A stretch of 64,000 bases of DNA from Actinophytocola glycyrrhizae (GTDB lineage: Bacteria > Actinomycetota > Actinomycetes > Mycobacteriales > Pseudonocardiaceae). This document shows positions 16,460 to 25,137 of this stretch, piece by piece. Location of the stretch: NCBI RefSeq assembly GCF_042653545.1, contig NZ_JBHSIS010000017.1:310001-374000 (forward strand). The letters run 5' to 3'. Every line of letters begins with the position of its first letter. Within the stretch, counting starts at the first letter, position 1. Both the position numbers and the translations under genes were made by a program. A model generated the notes under the pieces. The model did not search any database, was not told the origin of the DNA, and saw nothing but the letters and a program-made list of their open reading frames with translations.

Positions 16460-18123
16460 GCGGAGCCCGCGGAACGAACCAGGGAACACAGGGCCCGACA
16501 GTGGCCGGCGTCCGCACCCACGCTCAGGCGTTCGCCGAGGCCATCGCGGAGAGCGGGTGCACCCATGTCTTCGGCCTGATGGGCGATGGCAACATGCACC
16601 TGGTCATCGCGCTCGAACGCCGGGGCGTCCACGTGGTCGAGGTGCGGCACGAGAGCGCGGCGGTGTCGATGGCCGAGGGCTACGGCTGGTCCTCCGGCCG
16701 CACCGGCGTCTGCACGGTCACCCACGGCCCGGGGCTGTCCCACGTGGCGACCTCGTTGCTCGTCGCCGCCCGCAACCGGTCACCGCTGGTCCTCATCGCG
16801 GCCGAGACACCGGCCGGCTACCAGGGAGCCCAGACCTTCGACCAGGCTGCCTTCGTGGCCTCGTGCGAGGCGGTCTACCGGCGGGTCACACCGGGGGAGA
16901 GCCCGGCCGACGTGCTCGCCGACGCGGTCGCCCTGGCGCAGGACGAGTCGAGGCCCGTCGTGCTCGGCGTCCCGGCCGACCTCCTGACCGCGCCAGCCGC
17001 CGCGCCGAAGGGGACCCGGGCCGCGCGCTCACCCGGTGCGGACGGCGAGGACCCCTCGGCCGCCGCCGGACGGCTGGCCCAGCTCCTGACCGGCGCGGCC
17101 CGGCCCGTGCTGATCGCCGGCCGCGGCGCGATGGACGGCGCCGCACCGGATCTCATGCGGACACTCGCCGAACGCCTCGGCGCCGGTCTCGCTACGACCC
17201 TGCCCGCCAAGGGACTGTTCGACGGGCACCCGCTCGACCTCGGTATCGCCGGGGGTCTCGCGCATCCCGCGGCGGAACGCGTGCTCCGGTCCGCGGACCT
17301 GGTGGTGGCGATCGGCGCGGCCATGGGCCGCAGCACGACGCAGTCCGGGCGGCTGTTCGCAGGCGCCCGTGTCGTGCGCGTCGCCAAGGACGCCACGGGG
17401 ACGGCCGAGACGCTCCGCGCGGACGGGGCCGGCACGCTGGCGGCGCTGGTGGCTGCCGTGACCGAGACCCGGCAGCCGTGGTTCACCCCGGTCGGCTCGG
17501 CCACCGACTGCTGGCGGGAGGACCTCGACGACGTGCGGCCACCGGTCCCGGCCGGCACCGTCGACCCCCGGCGCGCCCTCGCCGAGATCAGCGAGCACCT
17601 CCCGGCCGACGCGATCGTGGTGATCAGCAACGGGCACTGCTCGGGCTTCGCCGCCGCGTTCGTCGCCGCGCCCCCGCGGGGCCGGTTCTTCGCCGCACAG
17701 GGTTTCGGGTCGATCGGGCAGGCCCTCACGACGGCCACCGGTGTGGCACTGGGCGCGCCGGGACACAAGACCGTCGTCTTCGAGGGGGACGCCGCGTTCA
17801 TGATGCACGCGCAGGAACTCGACACGGCCGCCCGGGCCGGTGCCGACCTGACCGTGTTCGTCCTCAACGACCAGGCGCTCGGCACCGAGTACCAGCGCCT
17901 CGCGAAGGAGGGCGACGACGCGGACACCGCGATCGTGCCGGCCCCCGACCTCGCCGTCCTGGCCGGTGCCCTCGGTGCCCGCTCCTCGACGATCGACGCC
18001 GAGCACGCGCACGCCGTCGCCGAGGCCGCGCTGCGACCGGGACTCGCGGTCGTCGACGTACGCACCGCGCGTTCGGTCCTCAGCAGGCACATGAGGTTGC
18101 CGCACGGGGGACGAGAGGGCTGA
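16456..18123 (+). CDS. ThDP-dependent enzyme, decarboxylase/synthase family
   Basis: A 555-residue enzyme with the three-domain layout of acetolactate synthase and benzoylformate decarboxylase. The Pyr-domain Glu that activates the cofactor is Glu66 (VRHESAAVSMAEGYG). The PP-domain GD motif starts at 444 (GDAAFMM) and its partner Asn is at 471 (VFVLNDQ), the usual spacing. The GTG at 16456 overlaps the ATPase stop; a GTG at 16501 is also possible. Its position at the end of an uptake operon suggests it acts on the imported substrate or a derived 2-oxo acid. Family members are too diverse to name a reaction. Confidence 0.82.
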   Translation: MSGARGTNQGTQGPTVAGVRTHAQAFAEAIAESGCTHVFGLMGDGNMHLVIALERRGVHVVEVRHESAAVSMAEGYGWSSGRTGVCTVTHGPGLSHVATSLLVAARNRSPLVLIAAETPAGYQGAQTFDQAAFVASCEAVYRRVTPGESPADVLADAVALAQDESRPVVLGVPADLLTAPAAAPKGTRAARSPGADGEDPSAAAGRLAQLLTGAARPVLIAGRGAMDGAAPDLMRTLAERLGAGLATTLPAKGLFDGHPLDLGIAGGLAHPAAERVLRSADLVVAIGAAMGRSTTQSGRLFAGARVVRVAKDATGTAETLRADGAGTLAALVAAVTETRQPWFTPVGSATDCWREDLDDVRPPVPAGTVDPRRALAEISEHLPADAIVVISNGHCSGFAAAFVAAPPRGRFFAAQGFGSIGQALTTATGVALGAPGHKTVVFEGDAAFMMHAQELDTAARAGADLTVFVLNDQALGTEYQRLAKEGDDADTAIVPAPDLAVLAGALGARSSTIDAEHAHAVAEAALRPGLAVVDVRTARSVLSRHMRLPHGGREG

Positions 18124-18180
18124 CGGTGGCGAACACGGTCGAGCGGGTTCCGGCTGAACGAGGCGGCGGCGCGGGAATGC

Positions 18181-18216
18181 CCTGAAAGGCGCGTTCAGGG
18201 CGCTGGGCGCCCTGAA
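18181..18216. terminator. Bidirectional terminator with related arms
   Basis: TTCAGGGCGC (18194-18203) and GCGCCCTGAA (18207-18216) form a perfect 10-bp stem around TGG, between the convergent ThDP-enzyme and LysR genes. A second pairing, CCTGAA (18181-18186) with TTCAGG (18194-18199), competes with it. Three related CCTGAA arms in 36 bases also make a REP-like element possible. Confidence 0.65.
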
Positions 18217-18249
18217 CGGCCCATTGACGGCACTGGTTGTGCCAAGCGT

Positions 18250-19233
18250 CTAGGCGCCGCGGGCGATGGGGCTCAGTGACGACGAGTTGACCTTCGCGGG
18301 CAGCAGGCTCAGGAAGAGACGGGCCGCGGGAAGGACCTCGCGGTCCGGCGGGGTCAGGATGACCGCGCCGCGCAGGAGCGGGAGCCCCGGCGCGGGCACG
18401 ACCTGGAGAAGTCCGGCGCGGAGGTCCTCGCGCACGCAGAACTCCGGCAGGATCGCCAGCGCCAGCCCTCTGGTCACGTAGGTGCGCATCGCCTCGAGGC
18501 CACGTGACTCCAGGATGATGTGCAGGGACGCGTCGACCTTCTCCGCCCACCGCTCCACGAGCTGGCGGCTGCGCATCCCGTCGGCGAAGGTCGCGAAGTC
18601 GGCGCGGGCGAGGTGGTCGATCCGTTCGCTCTCCGCCAGGGCGTGGATGCGGTCGTCCGGCCGGGCATAGAGGTACATCCGCTCCTCGATCGTGCCGAGG
18701 CTCGGGAACTCGCTCGGCGCCGGGTACCGGCAGATGCCCAGGTCGGCGTGCCCCTCGGACAGGGTCTGCGTGCACGCCTGGCGGGACGGCTCGTGTTTGA
18801 TGACCACGCGGGTGGACGGGGCCGTCTCCTTCATGGCGATCACGGCCTCGACGAGCAGGTGCTTGATGTGGTCGGAATCGCTGACGACGGTGAGCGTCGA
18901 GTTCTCCGGGAGGTACTTCAGCTGTTCCAGTCGCTGGTGGAACCGGTCGGCGCGGCCGAGCATGTCCTCGGCGAAGCTCATCAGTTCGCGGCCCGCCGGC
19001 GTCATCTCGGAACGGGCGCCCTGCCTGCGTTCGAGGAGTGTGCAGCCCAGCAGGCTCTCCAGATGGCGGATCCGCTGGGACACGGCGGGCTGGGTGAGCG
19101 TCAGCTCGACGGCGGCGGCCCGGAACGACCCCGCGCGGACCAGTGTCAGGAAGGTGAACAGCTGGTCTAACGTCAGGCCCGCGATGAGCCGCTGACGACT
19201 GGTGTGTCGCCAGTCGCTGGTGGGAGGTGTCAT
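18250..19233 (-). CDS. LysR-family regulator
   Basis: A 327-residue LysR-type regulator. The helix-turn-helix is at about 22-60 (LDQLFTFLTLVRAGSFRAAA, LTQPAVSQRIRHLESLLG), followed by the linker helix and a periplasmic-binding-like effector domain. A ribosome binding site, AGGA, lies 8 bases before ATG 19233. It lies 34 bases downstream of the binding-protein gene on the same strand, so the two are probably cotranscribed. The likely targets are its own operon and the capA-ABC operon, both of which have related AT-rich dyads upstream (20501 and 11961). Confidence 0.92.
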   Translation of the reverse strand: MTPPTSDWRHTSRQRLIAGLTLDQLFTFLTLVRAGSFRAAAVELTLTQPAVSQRIRHLESLLGCTLLERRQGARSEMTPAGRELMSFAEDMLGRADRFHQRLEQLKYLPENSTLTVVSDSDHIKHLLVEAVIAMKETAPSTRVVIKHEPSRQACTQTLSEGHADLGICRYPAPSEFPSLGTIEERMYLYARPDDRIHALAESERIDHLARADFATFADGMRSRQLVERWAEKVDASLHIILESRGLEAMRTYVTRGLALAILPEFCVREDLRAGLLQVVPAPGLPLLRGAVILTPPDREVLPAARLFLSLLPAKVNSSSLSPIARGA

Positions 19234-19267
19234 CGCGGCATCCTGACGTCGATCGAGCGTTGGCCTG

Positions 19268-20383
19268 TCAACTGTTGAGTGTCTCGTTCACCCTGCTGAC
19301 GAAGTCGCCGAACTTGTCGCCCTGCAACTCGGGGTCGGTGGCCATGCCGTACCAGACGACCGGCTTGGCGTACCACGGTTCCTGCGCGACCTCGCGTTCG
19401 TCGACCCAGCCGGTCCGCGTGCCGGTGCCGGTGCCGAGTTCCGCCATGAGGTCGTGGCCCTCGTCGGAGGTCGCCCATTCCATGAACAGGCGCGCGGCGT
19501 ACGGGTGGGGCGTCTGCGTGGGCAGGCCGACCATCCAGATCGCGGCACTGGTGGGGTCCGGGTACTTGTACTCGATGGGCGCGCCCTTGGCGATGTAGTC
19601 GTTGTAGAGCGTGTCCGTGCCGAACGTGACGGTGTACTCGCCCTTCACCAGCTGCTCGGCGATCGGGATCTGACTCTCGAACAGCGCCGGGTCGTTGTCC
19701 GCGACGCCTTGCAGCCAGTCCCACCCGTACTCGTCGGCCTGGTTGAGGATGATGTTGGCGTAGTTGCCTGCCGTGGTCGCACCGCCGGTGTCGCCGAGCG
19801 CGATCTGGCCCTTGAACGCGGGGTGGGCGAGTGCGGCCACGGGGTCCTCGTTCAGCAGCTTCTGCTGCTCCGGGGTGGCCCGCTCGGTGTTCCACGCCAC
19901 GGCCCCGATGCTCTGGTGCATGGGGTAGGCGATGCCCGCGAGCCCGGAGTCCGGGAGCACCTCGTCGAAGTCGAACGCGTCGTAGTTCTCGGTCCGGTAG
20001 TCGGTGACCCAGCCCTTGTCCGCGGCGTCCTGCCACAGCTGCTGAACGTTCTGGACGACGATGTCGGCGTTGTTGACCCCGCCCTGCACTTCCTGCGCCC
20101 ATTTCTGATAAAGGGTCGTGCTGCCGTCCCGGTAGAGTTTGACCGGAATGCCGTACTTGTCCTCGAAATGCTGCACCCAGGCACTGGTCGACTTTTCCGT
20201 CGTGGCCGCGTAGAGGCTGACCTCGCCCTCCTCCTTGGCCTTTTTGACCAGCTCATCCAGTCCGCCCGCGTCGGCCGCGCTGGTGGGCAGGTCCTCGGTG
20301 TTCTCGCTGCCGGAGGAACCGCATCCCGCGAGCAGCAGGGAACCCACCACTACGGGCCCGACGAGTAAATTCCTGAATTTCAT
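19268..20383 (-). CDS. ABC substrate-binding lipoprotein, FbpA-like
   Basis: A 371-residue secreted lipoprotein. The start MKFRNLLVG at 20383 is preferred because AAGGA lies 8 bases upstream; an ATG at 20392 would add three residues. The lipobox LLLAGC puts the lipidated cysteine at 21. The mature part has the type 2 periplasmic-binding fold of the Fe(III)/thiamine/phosphonate group: VSLYAATTEKSTSAW, GIPVKLYRDGSTTLYQKW and ADIVVQN. No cluster of tyrosines typical of iron binders is clear. It should deliver substrate to the fused permease at 13530, whose operon otherwise lacks a binding protein. Confidence 0.88.
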   Translation of the reverse strand: MKFRNLLVGPVVVGSLLLAGCGSSGSENTEDLPTSAADAGGLDELVKKAKEEGEVSLYAATTEKSTSAWVQHFEDKYGIPVKLYRDGSTTLYQKWAQEVQGGVNNADIVVQNVQQLWQDAADKGWVTDYRTENYDAFDFDEVLPDSGLAGIAYPMHQSIGAVAWNTERATPEQQKLLNEDPVAALAHPAFKGQIALGDTGGATTAGNYANIILNQADEYGWDWLQGVADNDPALFESQIPIAEQLVKGEYTVTFGTDTLYNDYIAKGAPIEYKYPDPTSAAIWMVGLPTQTPHPYAARLFMEWATSDEGHDLMAELGTGTGTRTGWVDEREVAQEPWYAKPVVWYGMATDPELQGDKFGDFVSRVNETLNS

Positions 20384-20500
20384 GTCGATCATCCTTCAGG
20401 TCCAGGCTGCTTCGCGATCCGAGCCCTCCGGATCTCGTTAACTCTCGTGAAACATAGGACCGTGGGGCACTACCGGAAAGTATCGAATTACTACTCGACC

Positions 20501-20518
20501 GATAAGGTGAACCTTATC
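20501..20518. promoter_or_regulatory. Palindromic LysR-type site
   Basis: GATAAGGT and ACCTTATC form a perfect 8-bp inverted repeat around GA, 118 bases upstream of the binding-protein start and in the divergent region shared with the MFS gene. The core ATAAGG-N4-CCTTAT resembles LysR boxes. A related element lies before capA. Confidence 0.5.
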
Positions 20519-20541
20519 ACTTGGTCGCATCGTCCCTGGCG

Positions 20542-20575
20542 GACAAATTGTTCTTCACATTGTCAACAATTTGTC
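20542..20575. promoter_or_regulatory. Candidate GntR operator 3 within a 10-bp dyad
   Basis: GACAAATTGT (20542-20551) and ACAATTTGTC (20566-20575) form a perfect 10-bp inverted repeat with a 14-base spacer. Inside lies TTGTCAACAA (20560-20569), whose reverse complement TTGTTGACAA is identical to the site before the galB-like gene. This ties the MFS gene to the GntR regulon. Confidence 0.55.
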
Positions 20576-20619
20576 GTACCGTCGGGAACCATGGTGCGCG
20601 CGAGCACGTCGGGGCCACT

Positions 20620-21849
20620 TTGACGGGCTCGTCGGGGTCCGGGGTCCCGTGGCGCGACCTGGTGCCGACCGCGCTGGTCCCGAACGTCCTCCAGGGCTGC
20701 GGGCAGGGTGCGGCGATCCCCGTCATCCCGCTCGCCGCCGTGGCGCTGACCGGGTCGCCCGCGACGGCGGCCATGGTCGCCGCGATGCTCACGGTCGGTC
20801 AGGTGCTGTTCGCGCTGCCCGCCGGATGGCTCGTGGGACGGTTCGGCGAGCGGTCCACGATGCTCGTGTCCACCGCCGCCACCGGCCTCGGTGGCCTCCT
20901 GGCCCACCTGGCCTCGTCCGTGGTGCTGCTGGGCTGCGGCGCGCTGCTGATCGGGAGCGGTGTCGCCGTCTTCGCCACCGCCCGGCACGCGTGGATCACC
21001 GCGGTGATCCCGGCCGGGGTCCGCGGGCGGTCGCTCTCCGCACTGGCCGGCGCCACGCGGCTGGGCATGTTCGCCGGCCCCTTCCTCGCCGCGGCCGCCT
21101 TCCACCTCACCGGGGACGCCCGTGGCGGGTTCCTCGCCGTCGTGGCGATGTCCGTGCTCCTGGTCGTCGTGATCGCGTCGGTGCGCTTCGACGGCCTGGC
21201 CGGCGCGGCGGCGCCCGCCGGGATCGCCGCCGGTGACGAGCCGAGTCCGAAGGTGTTCCGCACGATGTGGCAGCGCCGCGACGTCCTGCTGACCCTGGGG
21301 CTGACCGTCTCCGTGGTCACCACGATGCGCATCACCAGGCGCATCCTCGTGCCCCTCGCCGGCGTCGCCGTCGGCATGGACGACGTGACCGTCACCCTCG
21401 TCGTCGGGATCGCGTCCGGGATCGACTTCTCGGTGTTCTACCTGGGCGGGGTGGTGGCCGACCGCTGGGGCCGCCTGGCGGTCGCCGTGCCCGCTCTCGT
21501 CGCGTTCGGACTGTCGCACGTGGCGCTCGCGCTGGCGACGCAGCTGTCCGCCGGCCAGTGGTGGTTCCTGTCCGGCACCCTGGTGATGGCGCTGGCCAAC
21601 GGGTGGAGCGGTGGTGTCGTCGCGACCATCGGGTCCGACCTCGCCGACCCCAGGGCGCCGGCGCCGTTCCTCAGCTCCTGGCGGCTGACGACCGACCTGG
21701 GCTCCTCCGTCGCGCCGGTGGCGGTCGCGGCGCTGGCCGCGGCGTTCTCGTTGTCGGTGGCGTGCGTGGCGTTCGGGATCGTCGCCTGGGTCGCGGCCAC
21801 CATTCTTCCGTCCCGGGTGCGCAGATTTCTGCCGGACAGCGGAGGTTGA
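20620..21849 (+). CDS. MFS transporter
   Basis: A major facilitator with about 12 hydrophobic segments, 409 residues from TTG 20620. In-frame sequence continues back to TTG 20521, but that part carries the operator dyad at 20542-20575 and lacks hydrophobic character, so a start at or after 20620 is preferred; the exact start is uncertain. The loop AGWLVGRFGERSTM between helices 2 and 3 is the classic MFS G-x-x-x-D/E-R-x-G motif, repeated as GGVVADRWGRLA in the second half. With a GntR-type site upstream, import of the aromatic substrate or export of a toxic intermediate is the likely job. Confidence 0.85.
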   Translation: MTGSSGSGVPWRDLVPTALVPNVLQGCGQGAAIPVIPLAAVALTGSPATAAMVAAMLTVGQVLFALPAGWLVGRFGERSTMLVSTAATGLGGLLAHLASSVVLLGCGALLIGSGVAVFATARHAWITAVIPAGVRGRSLSALAGATRLGMFAGPFLAAAAFHLTGDARGGFLAVVAMSVLLVVVIASVRFDGLAGAAAPAGIAAGDEPSPKVFRTMWQRRDVLLTLGLTVSVVTTMRITRRILVPLAGVAVGMDDVTVTLVVGIASGIDFSVFYLGGVVADRWGRLAVAVPALVAFGLSHVALALATQLSAGQWWFLSGTLVMALANGWSGGVVATIGSDLADPRAPAPFLSSWRLTTDLGSSVAPVAVAALAAAFSLSVACVAFGIVAWVAATILPSRVRRFLPDSGG

Positions 21850-21993
21850 CGCCCTGTCCACGGAATCGGACCGCCACACCTTATTGGCCGATTAGAAATC
21901 GCTTTCACCGGAACATTGATTTCACCGATCGCAGTGGGCTTTTCTTGACGAACAATCGCACAACGGTGTTCGACTCGGACATGAGGAGCAACA

Positions 21994-23121
21994 GTGAGAC
22001 GATCAGCGCGGACCGTCCGAATCGGAAAGAGGAGCGCGACGATCGCGCTCGTCGGCATTCTGGCGGCCATGACCGTCGGTGCCGCCGTGCCACAGAGCGC
22101 GGCGTCCGCTCCCCGTGCCTCCTACACCGAACAGGAGTCCCGCCGGGACGGTCACGGCACCGTCAAGCGTGTCGAGGTGCGGTCGAAGGCCCTGGCCGGG
22201 AACCTCGAGGGCGACTCGCCGGTCCGTGACGTGTCGATCTACCTGCCGCCCGGGTACTCGTCCGACAGACACCGCCACTACCCGGTCCTGTACATGCTGC
22301 ACGGTTTCACGCTGACCGACCTGAGCTACTTCGGCGACGACGCGAACATGCACATCCCGACCATCGCGGACCGGACACTGGCCAACCACACCGCCCGCGA
22401 CATGATCATCGTGACCCCGAACGCGATGACCGTGTACGGCGGCAGCAACTACTCCAGCGGCGCGACCACCGGGGACTGGGAGACCTTCGTCGCAGACGAG
22501 CTGGTGTCCTACATGGACTCGCGGTTCCGCACGATCCGCGGCCGCGACGGCCGTGGGCTGGCCGGGCACTCGATGGGCGGCTACGGCGCCCTGCGGATCG
22601 GCATGAAGCACCCGGACGTCTTCTCGGCGCTCTACATCCTCAGCTCCTGCTGCATCTCCCCGACGAGCAACATCCCGGACACCGCGGAGGAGATCGCCAC
22701 CATGGAGGCGTACACCGCGAACCCCGGTGACTACCCGGAGGTGCCCGGCAACATCAGGACGGCGGTCGCCGCGGCCGCCGCGTGGGCGCCGAACCCGGAG
22801 AAGGCGCCGCTCTACTTCGACTCGCCGGTCAAGGACGGGGCCCTCCAGGACGCGGTCTTCGCACGCATGACCGCCAACCGGCCACTGGCGATGGTGGACC
22901 AGTACATCTCCGGGCTGCGGACCCAGGCGATCGCGTTCGACGTCGGCAACCAGGACACGAACATCGCCGCCAACCTCACCGAGCTCGACCGGGTCCTGAC
23001 CGCCTACGGCGTCCGCCACAGCTTCGAGGTCTACGAGGGCAACCACGGCAACCGGATCCCGGAGCGGTTCGAGACGAAGGTCCTGCCGTTCTTCTCGAAG
23101 GAGCTGCGGTCCGCACGTTAG
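21994..23121 (+). CDS. Secreted esterase, alpha/beta hydrolase (Ag85/EstD-like)
   Basis: A 375-residue protein with an N-terminal signal peptide (RR-containing start, hydrophobic 17-31, cleavage probably after ASA near 39). The fold is that of the putative esterase/antigen-85 family: ppGYSSDRHRHYPVLYMLHGF, then LAGHSMGGYGALRIG with the nucleophile Ser193, and a C-terminal GNHGNRIPE with the probable catalytic His at 351. GTG 21994 has GAGGAG 5 bases upstream. It stands alone after the MFS gene; a TTGACG at 21945 may be its -35 element. The substrate is unknown. Confidence 0.88.
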   Translation: MRRSARTVRIGKRSATIALVGILAAMTVGAAVPQSAASAPRASYTEQESRRDGHGTVKRVEVRSKALAGNLEGDSPVRDVSIYLPPGYSSDRHRHYPVLYMLHGFTLTDLSYFGDDANMHIPTIADRTLANHTARDMIIVTPNAMTVYGGSNYSSGATTGDWETFVADELVSYMDSRFRTIRGRDGRGLAGHSMGGYGALRIGMKHPDVFSALYILSSCCISPTSNIPDTAEEIATMEAYTANPGDYPEVPGNIRTAVAAAAAWAPNPEKAPLYFDSPVKDGALQDAVFARMTANRPLAMVDQYISGLRTQAIAFDVGNQDTNIAANLTELDRVLTAYGVRHSFEVYEGNHGNRIPERFETKVLPFFSKELRSAR

Positions 23122-23218
23122 CCGCGTCCCGAGGACGGACGTGATCGCGGGGGAGGACTCCACGGCGCGGTGTGGGACGCCCCGACCTGATGTGTCTACC
23201 GAGGACGAAGGAGTACCA

Positions 23219-24811
23219 GTGAGACGATCATCGAAGCTCGCCGCCCGGCCGTGGTGGCGGAAGGCCACGACGGCGCTCGCCGGGGTCCTCGCCGTGGCCT
23301 CCGCCGCGGCCCCGGCGGCCGCCGCCGAGCGCACCAAGGACCTCGACCTCGTCGTCCGCACCGCGTACGGCGCGGTCGAGGGGCGAAAGCTCGGCGACGC
23401 GCAGGCGTTCCTCGGGCTGCCCTTCGCGGAGCCGCCGGTGTACGAGCGGGCGTGGAAGCGACCGGTCGAACCACGCGCGTGGCGTGGCGTCCGGGACGCG
23501 ACGAGGCAGGAGGCCGCGTGCCTCCAGTTCGAGCCTACCGGGGTGAAGAACGACCAGCCGACCAGCCTCGACTGCCTCTACCTCGACGTGTACCGGCCCG
23601 CGCGCGCCCGCAAGGGCGAGAAGCTGCCGGTCATGGTCTTCTACCACGGCGGCGCCGGTACCCAGGGCTCCGGCGTCCTGTACGGCGGCCAGACGATGGC
23701 GAGCCGGGACGACGTGATCGTGGTCAGCACCAACTACCGCCTCGGTGCGGCAGGCAACCTGGCCCTGCCCGCGCTCGACGGCGAGGACCCCGGTGCCGGC
23801 GGCAACTTCGCCCTGCTCGACCAGGTGCAGGCGCTGAAGTGGGTCCACGGGTCGATCGCGGCGTTCGGCGGTGACACCGGCAACGTCACGGTCTTCGGCC
23901 AGTCCGCCGGTGCCCGCGCCGTGTGCAACCTCCTCGCGACGCCGCTCACCGAAGGCCTCTTCCACCGCGCGATCATGGAGAGCTCGCCATGCCTCGGTGG
24001 TGGCACGGTCAAGGAGACCGCGCAACGGCGAAGCGAGGCGTACGCGGCCGCGGTCGGCTGTCCTGCCGGTCCCGGTCAACTGGGCTGCCTGCGCTCGGCG
24101 TGGCCCGCGGGGCTCGTCCAGTCCTTCGCGGGCAACCGCCCCAGCGGCTATGTCGGCGCGTCGAGCCTCCCGCTGGCCTCCGGTGACGCCATCTCGTCCG
24201 GGAAGTGGCACCGGGTCCCCGTGATCGTCGGGAACACCCGGTGGGAGCAGAAGCTGCAGAACCAGCAGCACGCGGACATCACGGAGGACCAGTACGAGGC
24301 GATCGTCATCGAGCAGTTCGGTGCGACCGCCGGACCGCTCGTCCTCGCGGAGTACCCGGCGAGTGCCTACGAGCGCCCGTTCTACGCCCTCGCCGCGATG
24401 CGCACCGACGCGGGTGCCGGATGCACCGTCGACGCCAACGCCAGGCTCTTCCTCGACCAGGACGTCCCCGTCTACCGCTACCTCTTCGACGACCCGACGA
24501 GCCCCACGCTGTTCGGCTTCCAGCCCGAGGGCATCGACATGTCCAGTGCCCACAGTGGCGAGTTGGCGTACCTCTTCGACTTCACGCTCGGCGACCGGCC
24601 GCTGACCTCGCGGCAGGAGCGCCTCGCGCACGCGATGCAGGACTACTGGACCGCGTTCGCACGGTTCGGTGAGCCGAAGGCCAGGGACCAGGTCACGTGG
24701 CCCCGGCACACGGAGGCGGGTGACAAGGCACTGAGGCTCGCACCCGAGATCGAGGTGACCACGGGCCTGCGGGACCTCCACAACTGCGACTTCTTCGCCG
24801 ACCTGCCGTAG
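23219..24811 (+). CDS. Secreted type-B carboxylesterase
   Basis: A 530-residue secreted enzyme; GTG 23219 follows AAGGAGTACCA. The signal peptide ends near residue 36 (PAAAAE). Seen: TAYGAVEGRK and FLGLPFAEPP of the N-terminal lobe, the oxyanion segment FYHGGAG at 141-147, GQSAGA with nucleophile Ser229, and SAHSGELAYLFD with the probable catalytic His. Four or more cysteines are placed as in extracellular carboxylesterases. It shares the MRRSS-type start with the esterase gene upstream and is 97 bases from it, so the two may be coexpressed. The substrate is unknown. Confidence 0.9.
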   Translation: MRRSSKLAARPWWRKATTALAGVLAVASAAAPAAAAERTKDLDLVVRTAYGAVEGRKLGDAQAFLGLPFAEPPVYERAWKRPVEPRAWRGVRDATRQEAACLQFEPTGVKNDQPTSLDCLYLDVYRPARARKGEKLPVMVFYHGGAGTQGSGVLYGGQTMASRDDVIVVSTNYRLGAAGNLALPALDGEDPGAGGNFALLDQVQALKWVHGSIAAFGGDTGNVTVFGQSAGARAVCNLLATPLTEGLFHRAIMESSPCLGGGTVKETAQRRSEAYAAAVGCPAGPGQLGCLRSAWPAGLVQSFAGNRPSGYVGASSLPLASGDAISSGKWHRVPVIVGNTRWEQKLQNQQHADITEDQYEAIVIEQFGATAGPLVLAEYPASAYERPFYALAAMRTDAGAGCTVDANARLFLDQDVPVYRYLFDDPTSPTLFGFQPEGIDMSSAHSGELAYLFDFTLGDRPLTSRQERLAHAMQDYWTAFARFGEPKARDQVTWPRHTEAGDKALRLAPEIEVTTGLRDLHNCDFFADLP

Positions 24812-25137
24812 TTCCAGCCGCGGCACCCGGTGGCGAACCCGGATCCGCCGACGCACTTGGTGCGGCCAGGTTCAGGCCTGGCCCATCCGGTCCTCGGGAG
24901 ACAGGGTCGATACTGCCCGCACGCTGTCGGGCGTGACACCAATCAGGTCACGCCCGACCGGGAATGTACGGGAATTGTACGGCCCTGCCCGACGGTGTTC
25001 GGGCAGTTCCACCTGGGCCGCGACGGACCGGCCGGCAACGGCCGGGACGACGGGTCGCAGGTGACCAGGGCGACGTGGGAGCAGTACCTCCGCGCCACCC
25101 GGTGGCACGAGAAATCCCTGCACCAGTGAGGAAACGC
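24812..25137. other. Intergenic region with hairpin
   Basis: No convincing gene. A 99-codon frame at 24830-25129 lacks a ribosome binding site and family features. The left part holds a hairpin, GGCCAGG (24864-24870) with CCTGGCC (24877-24883), which may end the carboxylesterase transcript. The right part should carry the promoter of the peptidase gene. Confidence 0.4.
24864..24883 (+). terminator. Hairpin after the carboxylesterase gene
   Basis: A 7-bp perfect stem with a TTCAGG loop, 52 bases after the stop codon. There is no U-tract, which is common for high-GC actinomycete terminators. Confidence 0.4.

Noticed and set aside
24830..25129. A 99-codon frame before the M23 gene
   Set aside because: No ribosome binding site, Arg/Gly-rich without domain, and crosses the hairpin at 24864; kept as intergenic.
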